Part shown: in pieces, positions 35,220-42,716 of the stretch
Layout: each line of letters opens with the position of its first letter
Numbering within the stretch: the stretch's first letter is position 1
Assembly: GCA_934203205.1 (NCBI GenBank)
Contig: CAKPYV010000002.1
Coordinates: 39,179 to 103,178 of the forward strand
Origin: an uncultured Anaerovibrio sp.
Lineage (GTDB): Bacteria > Bacillota > Negativicutes > Selenomonadales > Selenomonadaceae
Length of the DNA: 64,000 nt
Direction of reading: 5' to 3'
Program-made: the position numbers and the translations under genes
The notes under the pieces: model-generated
What the model was told of the DNA's origin: nothing
The model's input: only the letters and a program-made list of their open reading frames with translations
The model's database searches: none

Positions 35220-35798
35220 ATGGATTTGTTAGAGCAGCGTATCTTGGAAGAGGGCATTGTCCTGCCTGGCAATGTGCTGAAGGTGGATTCCTTTTTGAAT
35301 CATCAGATTGATCCTCAGCTGTCTATGGCTATGGGTGAGGAGTTTGCGGATTTGTTCGGGGATGTGGAGATTGATAGAGTGCTGACTGTAGAGGCATCTG
35401 GTATTGCTATTGGTGTTACCACTGCCCTGAAATTAGGGGTGCCTATGGTATTTGCCCGGAAAAAGACCTCTGTGCTGATGACAGAGCCTGCTTATACTGA
35501 GCAGGTATATTCCTATACCAAGAAGGAAACCTCCAATATTACTGTGCTGAAGAAGTTCCTGCCAGCTGGGGAAAAGGTATTGATTATTGATGATTTCCTG
35601 GCTAATGGGGAGGCTGCTCTTGGTCTGGCCCGTCTGGTGGAAAAGGCTGGTTCTCAGGTAGCAGGTATTGGTATTGCCATTGAAAAGGCTTTCCAGAATG
35701 GACATCAGAAGATTCTGGATGCTGGCTATCGTCTGGAGGCGTTGGCTAGTGTAGCTGCCCTGGAAAATGGCAAGGTGGAATTTGTGGAAGAAGACTGA
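35220..35798 (+). CDS. xpt: Xanthine phosphoribosyltransferase
   Basis: 192 residues, the usual length. It converts xanthine and PRPP to XMP in purine salvage. Seen: N-terminal LLEQRILEEGIVLPGNVLKVDSF (cut here in the motif), the EASGIAIG turn, ARKKTSVLMTEP and the PRPP-binding VLIIDDFLANGEAALGL. A xanthine/uracil-family permease gene converges on it from the other strand, so uptake and salvage are neighbours even though no riboswitch is seen in front of either gene. Confidence 0.92.
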   Translation: MDLLEQRILEEGIVLPGNVLKVDSFLNHQIDPQLSMAMGEEFADLFGDVEIDRVLTVEASGIAIGVTTALKLGVPMVFARKKTSVLMTEPAYTEQVYSYTKKETSNITVLKKFLPAGEKVLIIDDFLANGEAALGLARLVEKAGSQVAGIGIAIEKAFQNGHQKILDAGYRLEALASVAALENGKVEFVEED

Positions 35799-35814
35799 TT
35801 CAAAGTGAATTTAT

Positions 35815-35849
35815 CGCCTAGGGATGTGGAGTCTCTGGGCGGTTTTTTT
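35815..35849 (+). terminator. Terminator after xpt
   Basis: CGCC-TAG and CTCTGGGCG arms followed by TTTTTTT, 16 bases after the xpt stop. Confidence 0.75.
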
Positions 35850-35853
35850 ATAT

Positions 35854-35890
35854 AAAAAAATATCCCCTGTCTACGGGAGACAAGGGATAT
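35854..35890 (-). terminator. Terminator after the permease gene
   Basis: On the minus strand ATATCCC-TTGTCT and AGACA-GGGGATAT arms are followed by seven T. It lies 11 bases beyond the permease stop codon. Confidence 0.85.
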
Positions 35891-35901
35891 TGGAAATGTT
35901 A

Positions 35902-37239
35902 TCAGTTTTCTTCTAAAAAGGTTTCTTCCTTCTGAGGCTTGTTCAGCAGGAAGTTCAGCAGCATGGCGGTAATACTGCCAATGGTAATACTGCTATTGCA
36001 GATGAGCTGCATGGTAACAGGGAATTTGCTGTAGAAGCCAGGACTGCATACTGGAATCATGGCTACGCCTACGCTGATGGCAATAACCATCATATTGCAG
36101 TTGTCATGGAACTCTACCTTGGACAGACTGCGGATACCGCTGGCTGCTACCATGCCGAACATAGCCAAACCAGCGCCGCCTAATACCATAGGAGGAATGC
36201 AGGAGACAATGGCTGCCAGCTTTGGACAGAGGCCCAAAAGCATCATAATAACAGCACTGGTGGCTACTACATAGCGGCTGCGGACACCGGTAAGGGTGAT
36301 AAGGCCGATGTTCTGGGCAAAGGCGGTATAAGGGAAGGCGTTCAGTACGCCGCCTAGCATGGTGGAGAAGCCGTCAGCTCTCAGGGCACGAGTCAGGAGA
36401 TTCTTGCTCATAGGCTTTTCGACAATCTCTGTAATAGCCATCATATCACCAGTGGTTTCGGCCATAGTTACCAGCATAACCAAGGTCATGGCTACACAGG
36501 CAGCAGGGTCAAAGGTTGGCAGGCCAAAGGCAAATGGGGTGGTAATGCCCAGAGTTGCTGCCTCAGCAACTGGGGTGAAATCTACATAGCCCATGAAGCA
36601 GGCGATGACGGTACCCAGAATCAGGCCCAGCAGTACGGCAATATGGCTAAGGAAGCCAGTAAAACAACGATAGAAAATCATGATAATGGCCAGAACCAGC
36701 ACAGCCATCATAATGTAGACAGGATCGGCAAAATCAGCTGCCGTTGGATCCAGGCCTGCAATCCAGCCTACAGCTACTGGCATCAGGGTAAGGCCGATAA
36801 TGGTAATAACGGAGCCGGTTACTACTGGAGGGAAGAACCGCAGCAGCTTGCTGAAGTAGTTGGCAATGACAAAGCAGACCAGACCGGAGACAATGGCGGA
36901 GCCATAAACCGCCTGTAAGCCCTCAGAGCCTCCGCCGGCTGAGTTGGCAATGATAATCATAGGCATAACCGCAGTAAAGGTACAGCCTTGAACAATTGGC
37001 AGCTTGGAACCGATATAAGGCCCTACGCTTAGTGTCTGCACCAGGGTAGCAATACCGCAGGTAAATAAATCTGCATTAATCAGGTAAATCAGACGCTCAG
37101 TGTCCAGATTGATGGCCTGAGCCAGTACCAAAGGGACAGCAACTGCACCGGAGTACATGGCCAGAACGTGCTGGAAGCCAAAGAAAAGCAGTTGCCACAG
37201 GGGTAGTTTTTCATCTACGGGATGAACTGAAGATGACAA
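35902..37239 (-). CDS. Nucleobase:cation symporter-2 family permease (xanthine/uracil type)
   Basis: 445 residues with about 12-14 hydrophobic segments. The NCS2 family is recognised by FGFQHVLAMYSGAVAVPLVLAQ at residues 18-39, the central TMAETTGDMMAITEIV and the NIGLITLTGVRSRYV region. It imports purine or pyrimidine bases with protons or sodium. Convergence on xpt suggests xanthine, but residues deciding substrate were not resolved. TTG 37239 is the start, seven bases behind AGGAGG. Upstream lie the palindromic element and a LysR-type gene transcribed away from it, a typical regulator-target arrangement. Confidence 0.88.
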   Translation of the reverse strand: MSSSVHPVDEKLPLWQLLFFGFQHVLAMYSGAVAVPLVLAQAINLDTERLIYLINADLFTCGIATLVQTLSVGPYIGSKLPIVQGCTFTAVMPMIIIANSAGGGSEGLQAVYGSAIVSGLVCFVIANYFSKLLRFFPPVVTGSVITIIGLTLMPVAVGWIAGLDPTAADFADPVYIMMAVLVLAIIMIFYRCFTGFLSHIAVLLGLILGTVIACFMGYVDFTPVAEAATLGITTPFAFGLPTFDPAACVAMTLVMLVTMAETTGDMMAITEIVEKPMSKNLLTRALRADGFSTMLGGVLNAFPYTAFAQNIGLITLTGVRSRYVVATSAVIMMLLGLCPKLAAIVSCIPPMVLGGAGLAMFGMVAASGIRSLSKVEFHDNCNMMVIAISVGVAMIPVCSPGFYSKFPVTMQLICNSSITIGSITAMLLNFLLNKPQKEETFLEEN

Positions 37240-37280
37240 GAAAATTCCTCCTTACATATAAATACGAAAAAAACAAAACT

Positions 37281-37340
37281 ATTATAACACCTAGAGTATT
37301 CAAAGAAAATGATTTTTTCATTTTCTTTCAATGGTGTTTC
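37281..37340. repeat. Palindromic 60-bp element, copy 2
   Basis: Same hairpin as 32345-32404. The outer helix is AACACC with GGTGTT instead of AACCCC with GGGGTT: positions 37289 and 37335 have changed together and keep the base pair. The third difference (37296) is in an unpaired bulge. It lies in the divergent permease/LysR intergenic region. Confidence 0.8.
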
Positions 37341-37394
37341 TTTTTTCCGTAAATTTTCCTGCTATGCAATTTGATTATTTTTTTTATACTTATA

Positions 37395-37423
37395 TTGCCC
37401 ATTTGGCATAGGAGTAGTACAAT
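37395..37423 (+). promoter_or_regulatory. Promoter of the LysR gene with an overlapping dyad
   Basis: TTGCCC (37395-37400), 17 bases, TACAAT (37418-37423). The -35 overlaps TGCC-N5-GGCA (37396-37408), a candidate LysR-box dyad for autoregulation. Confidence 0.55.
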
Positions 37424-37478
37424 AAAAGTTATAGTTTCTATAAAATATTATATATAGTATATATTTGGGGGCAATAAA

Positions 37479-38363
37479 ATGGAAATCAAGGATATGCAGG
37501 CATTTTATGCCATTGTTGAGGAAGGGAATATCAGTCATGCGGCCATTAGACTGAGTATTGCTCAGCCTGCTCTTAGCCGACAGATGAAGAAGCTGGAAAG
37601 CTCTCTAGGGGTACAGCTTTTTGAGCGAGGCAGCCGCAGGATTCGCCTTACAGATGCTGGTATGCTGCTTTATTCCAGAGTTAAGCATATTTTGGGCATG
37701 GTGGATGGTACCTTGCGGGAGATTACGGATATTGGTTCTGGGGTGGCAGGCACTATTAAGCTGGGTACAGTAACCAGCTCCGGTGCTATGCTGATACCTC
37801 AGCTGGTGGCAGATTTTCACCGTATGTACCCGTTGGTAAATTTTAATGTATGGGAAAGTGATGGGGCTAGAATTTTGGAGCTTTTGGACAGCCATATTAT
37901 CGAGCTGGCTATTACCCGTACCCAGGTGGACAGCTCTACCTATGAATTTATGGTTTTGCCTGATGAGCCTTTGGTATTGGCCATGCACAAGGATCTGTGC
38001 TGTTGCGGGGAGGATGGGGAGTTTGTTCATCTTCAGGAGCTGGCGGGAAAGCCATTGTTAGTGCCTCTCCGTTGGCATAGCAGTTTTTTGGAGCAGTGCC
38101 AGAAGCATAAGTTTGAACCAAATATTCTCAGTGTCAGCGACAGCCAGATTCAGAATATCCTCTGGACTCAGATGGGTATTGGTATTTCTCTGGTGCCTTT
38201 GTCTGCCCGCAGTATGGTAAATTCTGATAAGGTTATTTTCAAGCGGATTGTGGAGGCGGAGATTCACACTCATACGGTGGTGGCCTGGTTGAAGAACCGT
38301 ACCTTGTCCAGCAGCTGTAATCATTTTCTGGAGCTGTTCCGTAAGAAGTATATTAGAAAGTGA
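37479..38363 (+). CDS. LysR-family transcriptional regulator
   Basis: 294 residues. The N-terminal winged helix-turn-helix shows MQAFYAIVEEGNISHAAIRLSIAQPALSRQMKKLE at residues 5-39 (LysR signature), followed by GVQLFERGSRRIRLTDAG. The C-terminal effector-binding domain begins near 90 (AGTIKLGTVTSSGAMLIPQL). It diverges from the nucleobase permease gene, which is therefore the likeliest target. A two-component system starts 13 bases downstream and may be co-transcribed. Ligand unknown. Confidence 0.88.
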   Translation: MEIKDMQAFYAIVEEGNISHAAIRLSIAQPALSRQMKKLESSLGVQLFERGSRRIRLTDAGMLLYSRVKHILGMVDGTLREITDIGSGVAGTIKLGTVTSSGAMLIPQLVADFHRMYPLVNFNVWESDGARILELLDSHIIELAITRTQVDSSTYEFMVLPDEPLVLAMHKDLCCCGEDGEFVHLQELAGKPLLVPLRWHSSFLEQCQKHKFEPNILSVSDSQIQNILWTQMGIGISLVPLSARSMVNSDKVIFKRIVEAEIHTHTVVAWLKNRTLSSSCNHFLELFRKKYIRK

Positions 38364-38376
38364 TGGCTGGTAAATC

Positions 38377-39081
38377 ATGGATAAGGGTTTGAAAAACTAT
38401 CAGGTGCTGATTGTGGAGGATGAGCGCAGGATTGCCAGATTCCTGCAAATGGAACTGGAGCACGAGGGCATGAATACCGCCATTGAGGATAATGGAAGGC
38501 GGGCTTATGAGCGGATTATCCAGGAGAATTATGATTTGGTTCTCCTGGATGTGATGCTGCCGGATATGGATGGCTTTACTATTTGCCGCAAGGTGCGGGA
38601 GCTAAGCCAGGTGCCTATTATTATGCTTACGGCTAAGGATGATATAGATGACAAGGTGCAGGGACTGGACCTTGGGGCAGATGATTATATTACCAAGCCC
38701 TTTGCTACCCCGGAGCTTTTGGCTCGTATGCGGGTGGTACTGCGCCGTCAGGAAAGCCAGCGGGAGGCAAAGGAGGTTCAGGAGGAGATTCTTTCTGTGA
38801 AGAATCTTACTATGTATCCTGCCCGCCATGAGGTGCAGGTGGATGGTACTCCTGTGGAGCTGACCAAGAAGGAATATGATTTGTTGGAATATCTTCTGCG
38901 GAATAAGCGGAATGTTTTGACCAGAGATCAAATCCTTTCTAATGTGTGGGATTATGATTATATGGGAGATACCAATGTGGTGGATGTTTATATCCGCTAT
39001 CTGCGTCAAAAGCTGGATGATAGATTTCAGGAAAAGTATATTCATACCATGCGGGGAGTAGGCTATGTTATCAAGGATTAA
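38377..39081 (+). CDS. OmpR-family response regulator
   Basis: 234 residues. The receiver domain has VEDE at 13-16, the phospho-acceptor D58 in LVLLDVMLPDMDGF, and conserved T and K (MLTAKDD, YITKPF). The C-terminal OmpR/PhoB winged helix ends in VDVYIRYLRQKLDD and HTMRGVGYVIKD. It is similar in layout to ArlR/CsrR/CiaR-type regulators. The last 17 bases overlap the start of the sensor kinase gene, showing translational coupling. It comes immediately after the LysR gene, in the same direction. Confidence 0.92.
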   Translation: MDKGLKNYQVLIVEDERRIARFLQMELEHEGMNTAIEDNGRRAYERIIQENYDLVLLDVMLPDMDGFTICRKVRELSQVPIIMLTAKDDIDDKVQGLDLGADDYITKPFATPELLARMRVVLRRQESQREAKEVQEEILSVKNLTMYPARHEVQVDGTPVELTKKEYDLLEYLLRNKRNVLTRDQILSNVWDYDYMGDTNVVDVYIRYLRQKLDDRFQEKYIHTMRGVGYVIKD

Positions 39082-40663
39082 CAGTCTAAGGATTTCTGTT
39101 AAGCTGAGTCTGGTTTATGGCATTATGATGGCGGTGCTGATTTTTGCCACCAGTGCCTGTACGGCGGTGGGATTGTATTATACTCAATATCATCAGGTGG
39201 AGGGGGAGCTGTCCTTTAGCATTCGCTATGTGTTGAAACAACTGAAAAATCACTATGGTACTGTGGAGGAGGATGTTAGCAGTACCCTGCCTATCCCTCA
39301 GCCTCCTACTGCTAGTCAGGAGGAGGCTAAGAAAAAGAAGCAGACCATGCATCATGATGTGGTGCATCCTCAGGGATTTATGGGACTGCGGGCGGCAGGC
39401 CGTTATCGCCTGCAGGAGGAAAATAATCGCAAGGATGAGCTGGAGCTGATGCCAGGGGTGTTTTTGAAGATTACAGATGCTCAGGGAGATGTGGTATATG
39501 ACAGTGATATGTATTCTCCCTCCTTGCAGGTTCTGCAAAGCCATATTGAGGATAGGCCTCCTTTTTGGGCTAATCCTAATTTTCAGGTGGTGGAGTCGGA
39601 TAATTTTACCATCTATTATAAAAGAGTGCCGGTTAAGATTCAGGGCAATGACTACGAGTTGCATTTTTTCAAGACTATTACAGCGGAGAACCGTTTGCTG
39701 GCTTTGATTCAGAAAATGTTGTTGGCAGAGATTGTGATTAGTATCTTTGTGGCTTTGCTGTTGGGATATTTTGTCAGCCGTAGATTGCTGAATCCTGTGC
39801 GGGATATTACGGATACCGCCAAATCCATTGAAATCAGCGATTTGAGCCGGCGGATTCCAGTGCCTCCTACTAGAGATGAGCTGTCGGAGCTGGCGGAAAC
39901 CTTTAATCGGATGCTGGACAGGATTCAAAAGGGCTTCCGTCAGCAACAGAGATTTGTTTCGGATGCTTCCCATGAGCTGAGAACGCCGGTGACGGTGATT
40001 AAGGGGTATTCGGATATGCTGGCTCGCTGGGGTAGTCAGGATGAGGAGGCTCTTCGGGAGGGCTTGGAGGCTATTCGCTCTGAGGCTGTGGATATGCAGG
40101 AGCTGATTGAAAAGCTGTTGTTCCTGGCTCGGGCGGATCAGAAAAGGCAGATTATGCATAAGGAGCCTTTGGATATGGCGCCTCTGGTGGAGGATGTATT
40201 CCGGAAGCTGGAGCTGACAGACAAGGAGCATGATCATGTGTTGGAGGTTAATGAACCTGCCACTGTGCTGGCGGATAAGGTGGCCATGAAGCAGATGCTG
40301 AGGATTTTCCTGGAAAATGCTGTAAAGTATACTCCTGCCGGGGGCAGAATTTCCCTTTCGTCTCAGCTGGTACAGCTAAAGGAAAAAGAGGCACAAAAAG
40401 AACCTGCTGTACTAGGACAACAGGTTCTAAAAATCACTATTTCAGATACAGGTGTTGGTATTCCTGCTGAGGCTCAGGATAAAATCTTTGATAGATTCTA
40501 TCGGGTGGATACTTCCCGCAGCCGCCAGGAGGGCACTATAGGAGGTACTGGTCTTGGCTTGTCCATTGCCAGCTGGATTGCCAGAGAGCATAATATGGAC
40601 ATTCAGGTGGAGAGCCAGGTGGGACAGGGTACCAGCTTTATGGTATATATACCTGTTATTTAG
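39065..40663 (+). CDS. Sensor histidine kinase
   Basis: 532 residues. A transmembrane segment near residues 14-38 is followed by a sensor region of about 165 residues outside the cytoplasm, with a Lys-rich stretch EEAKKKKQ. A second TM segment near 220-240, a HAMP domain (ISDLSRRIPVPPTRDELSEL) and HisKA with phospho-acceptor H303 (SDASHELRTPVTVIKGYSDML) come next. The HATPase_c domain has N (LENAVKYTP), G1 (DTGVGIP), F (FDRFYR) and G2 (GGTGLGLSIASW) boxes. It is an ArlS/CssS-like partner of the upstream regulator. Its stop overlaps that of the converging cobT-type gene by a few bases. Confidence 0.9.
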   Translation: MLSRINSLRISVKLSLVYGIMMAVLIFATSACTAVGLYYTQYHQVEGELSFSIRYVLKQLKNHYGTVEEDVSSTLPIPQPPTASQEEAKKKKQTMHHDVVHPQGFMGLRAAGRYRLQEENNRKDELELMPGVFLKITDAQGDVVYDSDMYSPSLQVLQSHIEDRPPFWANPNFQVVESDNFTIYYKRVPVKIQGNDYELHFFKTITAENRLLALIQKMLLAEIVISIFVALLLGYFVSRRLLNPVRDITDTAKSIEISDLSRRIPVPPTRDELSELAETFNRMLDRIQKGFRQQQRFVSDASHELRTPVTVIKGYSDMLARWGSQDEEALREGLEAIRSEAVDMQELIEKLLFLARADQKRQIMHKEPLDMAPLVEDVFRKLELTDKEHDHVLEVNEPATVLADKVAMKQMLRIFLENAVKYTPAGGRISLSSQLVQLKEKEAQKEPAVLGQQVLKITISDTGVGIPAEAQDKIFDRFYRVDTSRSRQEGTIGGTGLGLSIASWIAREHNMDIQVESQVGQGTSFMVYIPVI

Positions 40664-42690
40664 CTTTTTTGAATGCCTTTGCCGGGGCCATCGTTGGCAA
40701 CAGCCACCTGAGCTTCAGCAAAGGTTTTCATGTCATTAAGCATATGGAGGCTGGATGTAACCAATCTGATACCGGCTAAGGCTACTAGGCCGGGAGCCTG
40801 AATATCCAATTGGTAGAGCTGAGGCTGTACAGGCAGGAGGAAATCCTCCAAATCCGGCAGCATTTTCACCGCATATCTGGCTACGGCCTGAGTGGCAGCA
40901 TCGTCCAGAATAACCATACTGCTGTTGTGGGCGGCGGCTACCAAGGCTCCCAGCATGGCGGAAACCAGAAGCTGCTGCTGCTTGTCCAGATGATTCAGGA
41001 AGTCAGCTACATCATAGCGTAGTTGGTTGTCAGGAGTAATCAGCTCCTGGGCAATGGCATGAATTTTTTCTTGCCTGGCATCAACCAGCCCTAGGCCTAC
41101 AATGGCATGGTGGAGAGCCAGCTCCTCGCCTTGCTGACGGCCAAATTCAAAGGCATCCATCTGGCTGTGGTTCAGGCTGATATGGCCTACCTGCAGCTTG
41201 GTGCCGGCAGCCCGGGCAAAGGTTTCTGCCAAGGTGATTTCATCCAGATTGTATGCCTGCATGGATTCATCGTATTCGGTGGCAGCGTTAAGGCTTTCTT
41301 GAAGAATTTCCAGAGGGCTTTCTGTGGAGATTTTGTCCAAGCCCAGCAGGAGCATGGTTTTGGGAATGTCCACATGAGGCAGGGCATCTCCAATGATGCC
41401 GCTAAGCTGAAGGACGATTTTTTCCATATTGCCTAGACAGTAAATCGGCTTGGCCAGATTGTCCAGCCGTTGCTGGCATTGGTTCATAGATTCCTTGTCT
41501 AAAGGTGGCATGGTGTTGGTGTAGAAGTCAAAGGTTTTGTCTGTAAGCTGGACAGATTTGGGCTGAATCATAATGTCCTGTACTCTGTCTACATAAGCAA
41601 ATTTTTCCACATCTGATTTCAGCACATTGAGGTAGGCGGCCAAACCATTTATTAATAAATCTGCTGCTAGGGAGGAGCCAATGGCTTCTCCTAATTTTAT
41701 GTCCAGCTTCATAATCGGCTGAAGGCCCAGTTTCTGCAGGGCGATAGGATGGCCTGCCTCCCCGCCAATATGGGAGGCCATAATGTATTCTCTGGCCTGT
41801 GGGCAGATGGTGGTGGCAATGAGAGCGGCGGCAGCTGTGTTAAAGCCGTCCAGAATCACTAGACAGTGACTGTGGGCTGCCCCGATAATCAAGCCGGCAA
41901 TAGCCCCCAGCTCATAGCCTCCCACCTTGGTGAGAACATCCAGACCATCAGTGGCATCAGGCTGGTTAGTAGCTAGCATTTGCTTTACGACAGCCAGTTT
42001 TTTCTGAAGCCGTTGGTCAGAGATATTGGTGCCTCGGCCGGTGGTTTTTTCTGGCGATACCTGACAGATGGCTGCGGCAATGGCAGCGCTGGAAGTGGTG
42101 TTGGAAATGCCCATTTCTCCTGGCAGGAGGATGGTATAGCCCTGTTCCCTTAGCTCCATAGCCTGCTGAATGCCATAAAGCAGGCTGGTGGCAGCTTCCT
42201 GTCTGGTCATGGCTGGCTCCTGAGCAGCGTTGCGGGTGCCTGGACGGATTTTTACATGGTCTATATCTGGCAGATTGTCTGTGTTGCCATTAATGCCCAA
42301 ATCTGCTACCTTCATTTTGCCCTGAACAAAATTGCTAAAGGCATTGGCGGCAGCTCCTTTGGAGATAACGTAGTTAGTGGCCATATGGAGAGTGGTTTCG
42401 GGAGGGTAGGCACTGACATTTTCTGCAGATACACCGTGGTCACTGCAAAAAATAAAGTTCACTGGGGGCATTAGCTTTGCTGGAATGCCAGCAATGGATA
42501 GATACTGCATAACCATGTGGCGCAACTTGCCCAGTCCCTGCTGGGGTGGTACCAGATTGTCCAAATTTTCGGCAAAATCCTTGCTGGCTTCCTGATTAAC
42601 AGGCGCTACTTCTTGGCAGATTTGCTGAATTATATCTTCTAATTTGTCTATGTTTTGCTTCTCGCGTAGAAGCTCCTTTAAATTCATCAT
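40660..42690 (-). CDS. Tandem CobT: nicotinate-nucleotide:base phosphoribosyltransferase fused to a degenerate second copy (ArsAB-like)
   Basis: 676 residues, twice the usual CobT (about 350). Residues 1-360 are a complete CobT: FCSDHGVSAENVSAYP (81-96), LLPGEMGISNTTSSA (188-202), DGFNTAAAAL (281-290), SHIGGEAGHPIALQKLGL (306-323) and the catalytic Glu335 in KLGEAIGSS. Residues 395-676 repeat the fold (QQRLDNLAKPIYCLGNMEKIVLQLSGI cut to LAKPIYCLGNMEK; VILDDAATQAVA; SSLHMLNDMKTFAEA), but the Glu loop is GLVALAGIRL and the GEMG loop is LGLVDARQ. CobT activates the lower base of cobamides. In Sporomusa ovata two CobT homologues, ArsA and ArsB, act together on phenolic bases, and this looks like such a pair fused. 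It follows tex by 26 bases. Confidence 0.85.
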   Translation of the reverse strand: MMNLKELLREKQNIDKLEDIIQQICQEVAPVNQEASKDFAENLDNLVPPQQGLGKLRHMVMQYLSIAGIPAKLMPPVNFIFCSDHGVSAENVSAYPPETTLHMATNYVISKGAAANAFSNFVQGKMKVADLGINGNTDNLPDIDHVKIRPGTRNAAQEPAMTRQEAATSLLYGIQQAMELREQGYTILLPGEMGISNTTSSAAIAAAICQVSPEKTTGRGTNISDQRLQKKLAVVKQMLATNQPDATDGLDVLTKVGGYELGAIAGLIIGAAHSHCLVILDGFNTAAAALIATTICPQAREYIMASHIGGEAGHPIALQKLGLQPIMKLDIKLGEAIGSSLAADLLINGLAAYLNVLKSDVEKFAYVDRVQDIMIQPKSVQLTDKTFDFYTNTMPPLDKESMNQCQQRLDNLAKPIYCLGNMEKIVLQLSGIIGDALPHVDIPKTMLLLGLDKISTESPLEILQESLNAATEYDESMQAYNLDEITLAETFARAAGTKLQVGHISLNHSQMDAFEFGRQQGEELALHHAIVGLGLVDARQEKIHAIAQELITPDNQLRYDVADFLNHLDKQQQLLVSAMLGALVAAAHNSSMVILDDAATQAVARYAVKMLPDLEDFLLPVQPQLYQLDIQAPGLVALAGIRLVTSSLHMLNDMKTFAEAQVAVANDGPGKGIQKS

Positions 42691-42716
42691 TTTATCCTCG
42701 TTTTATCTATATATTC

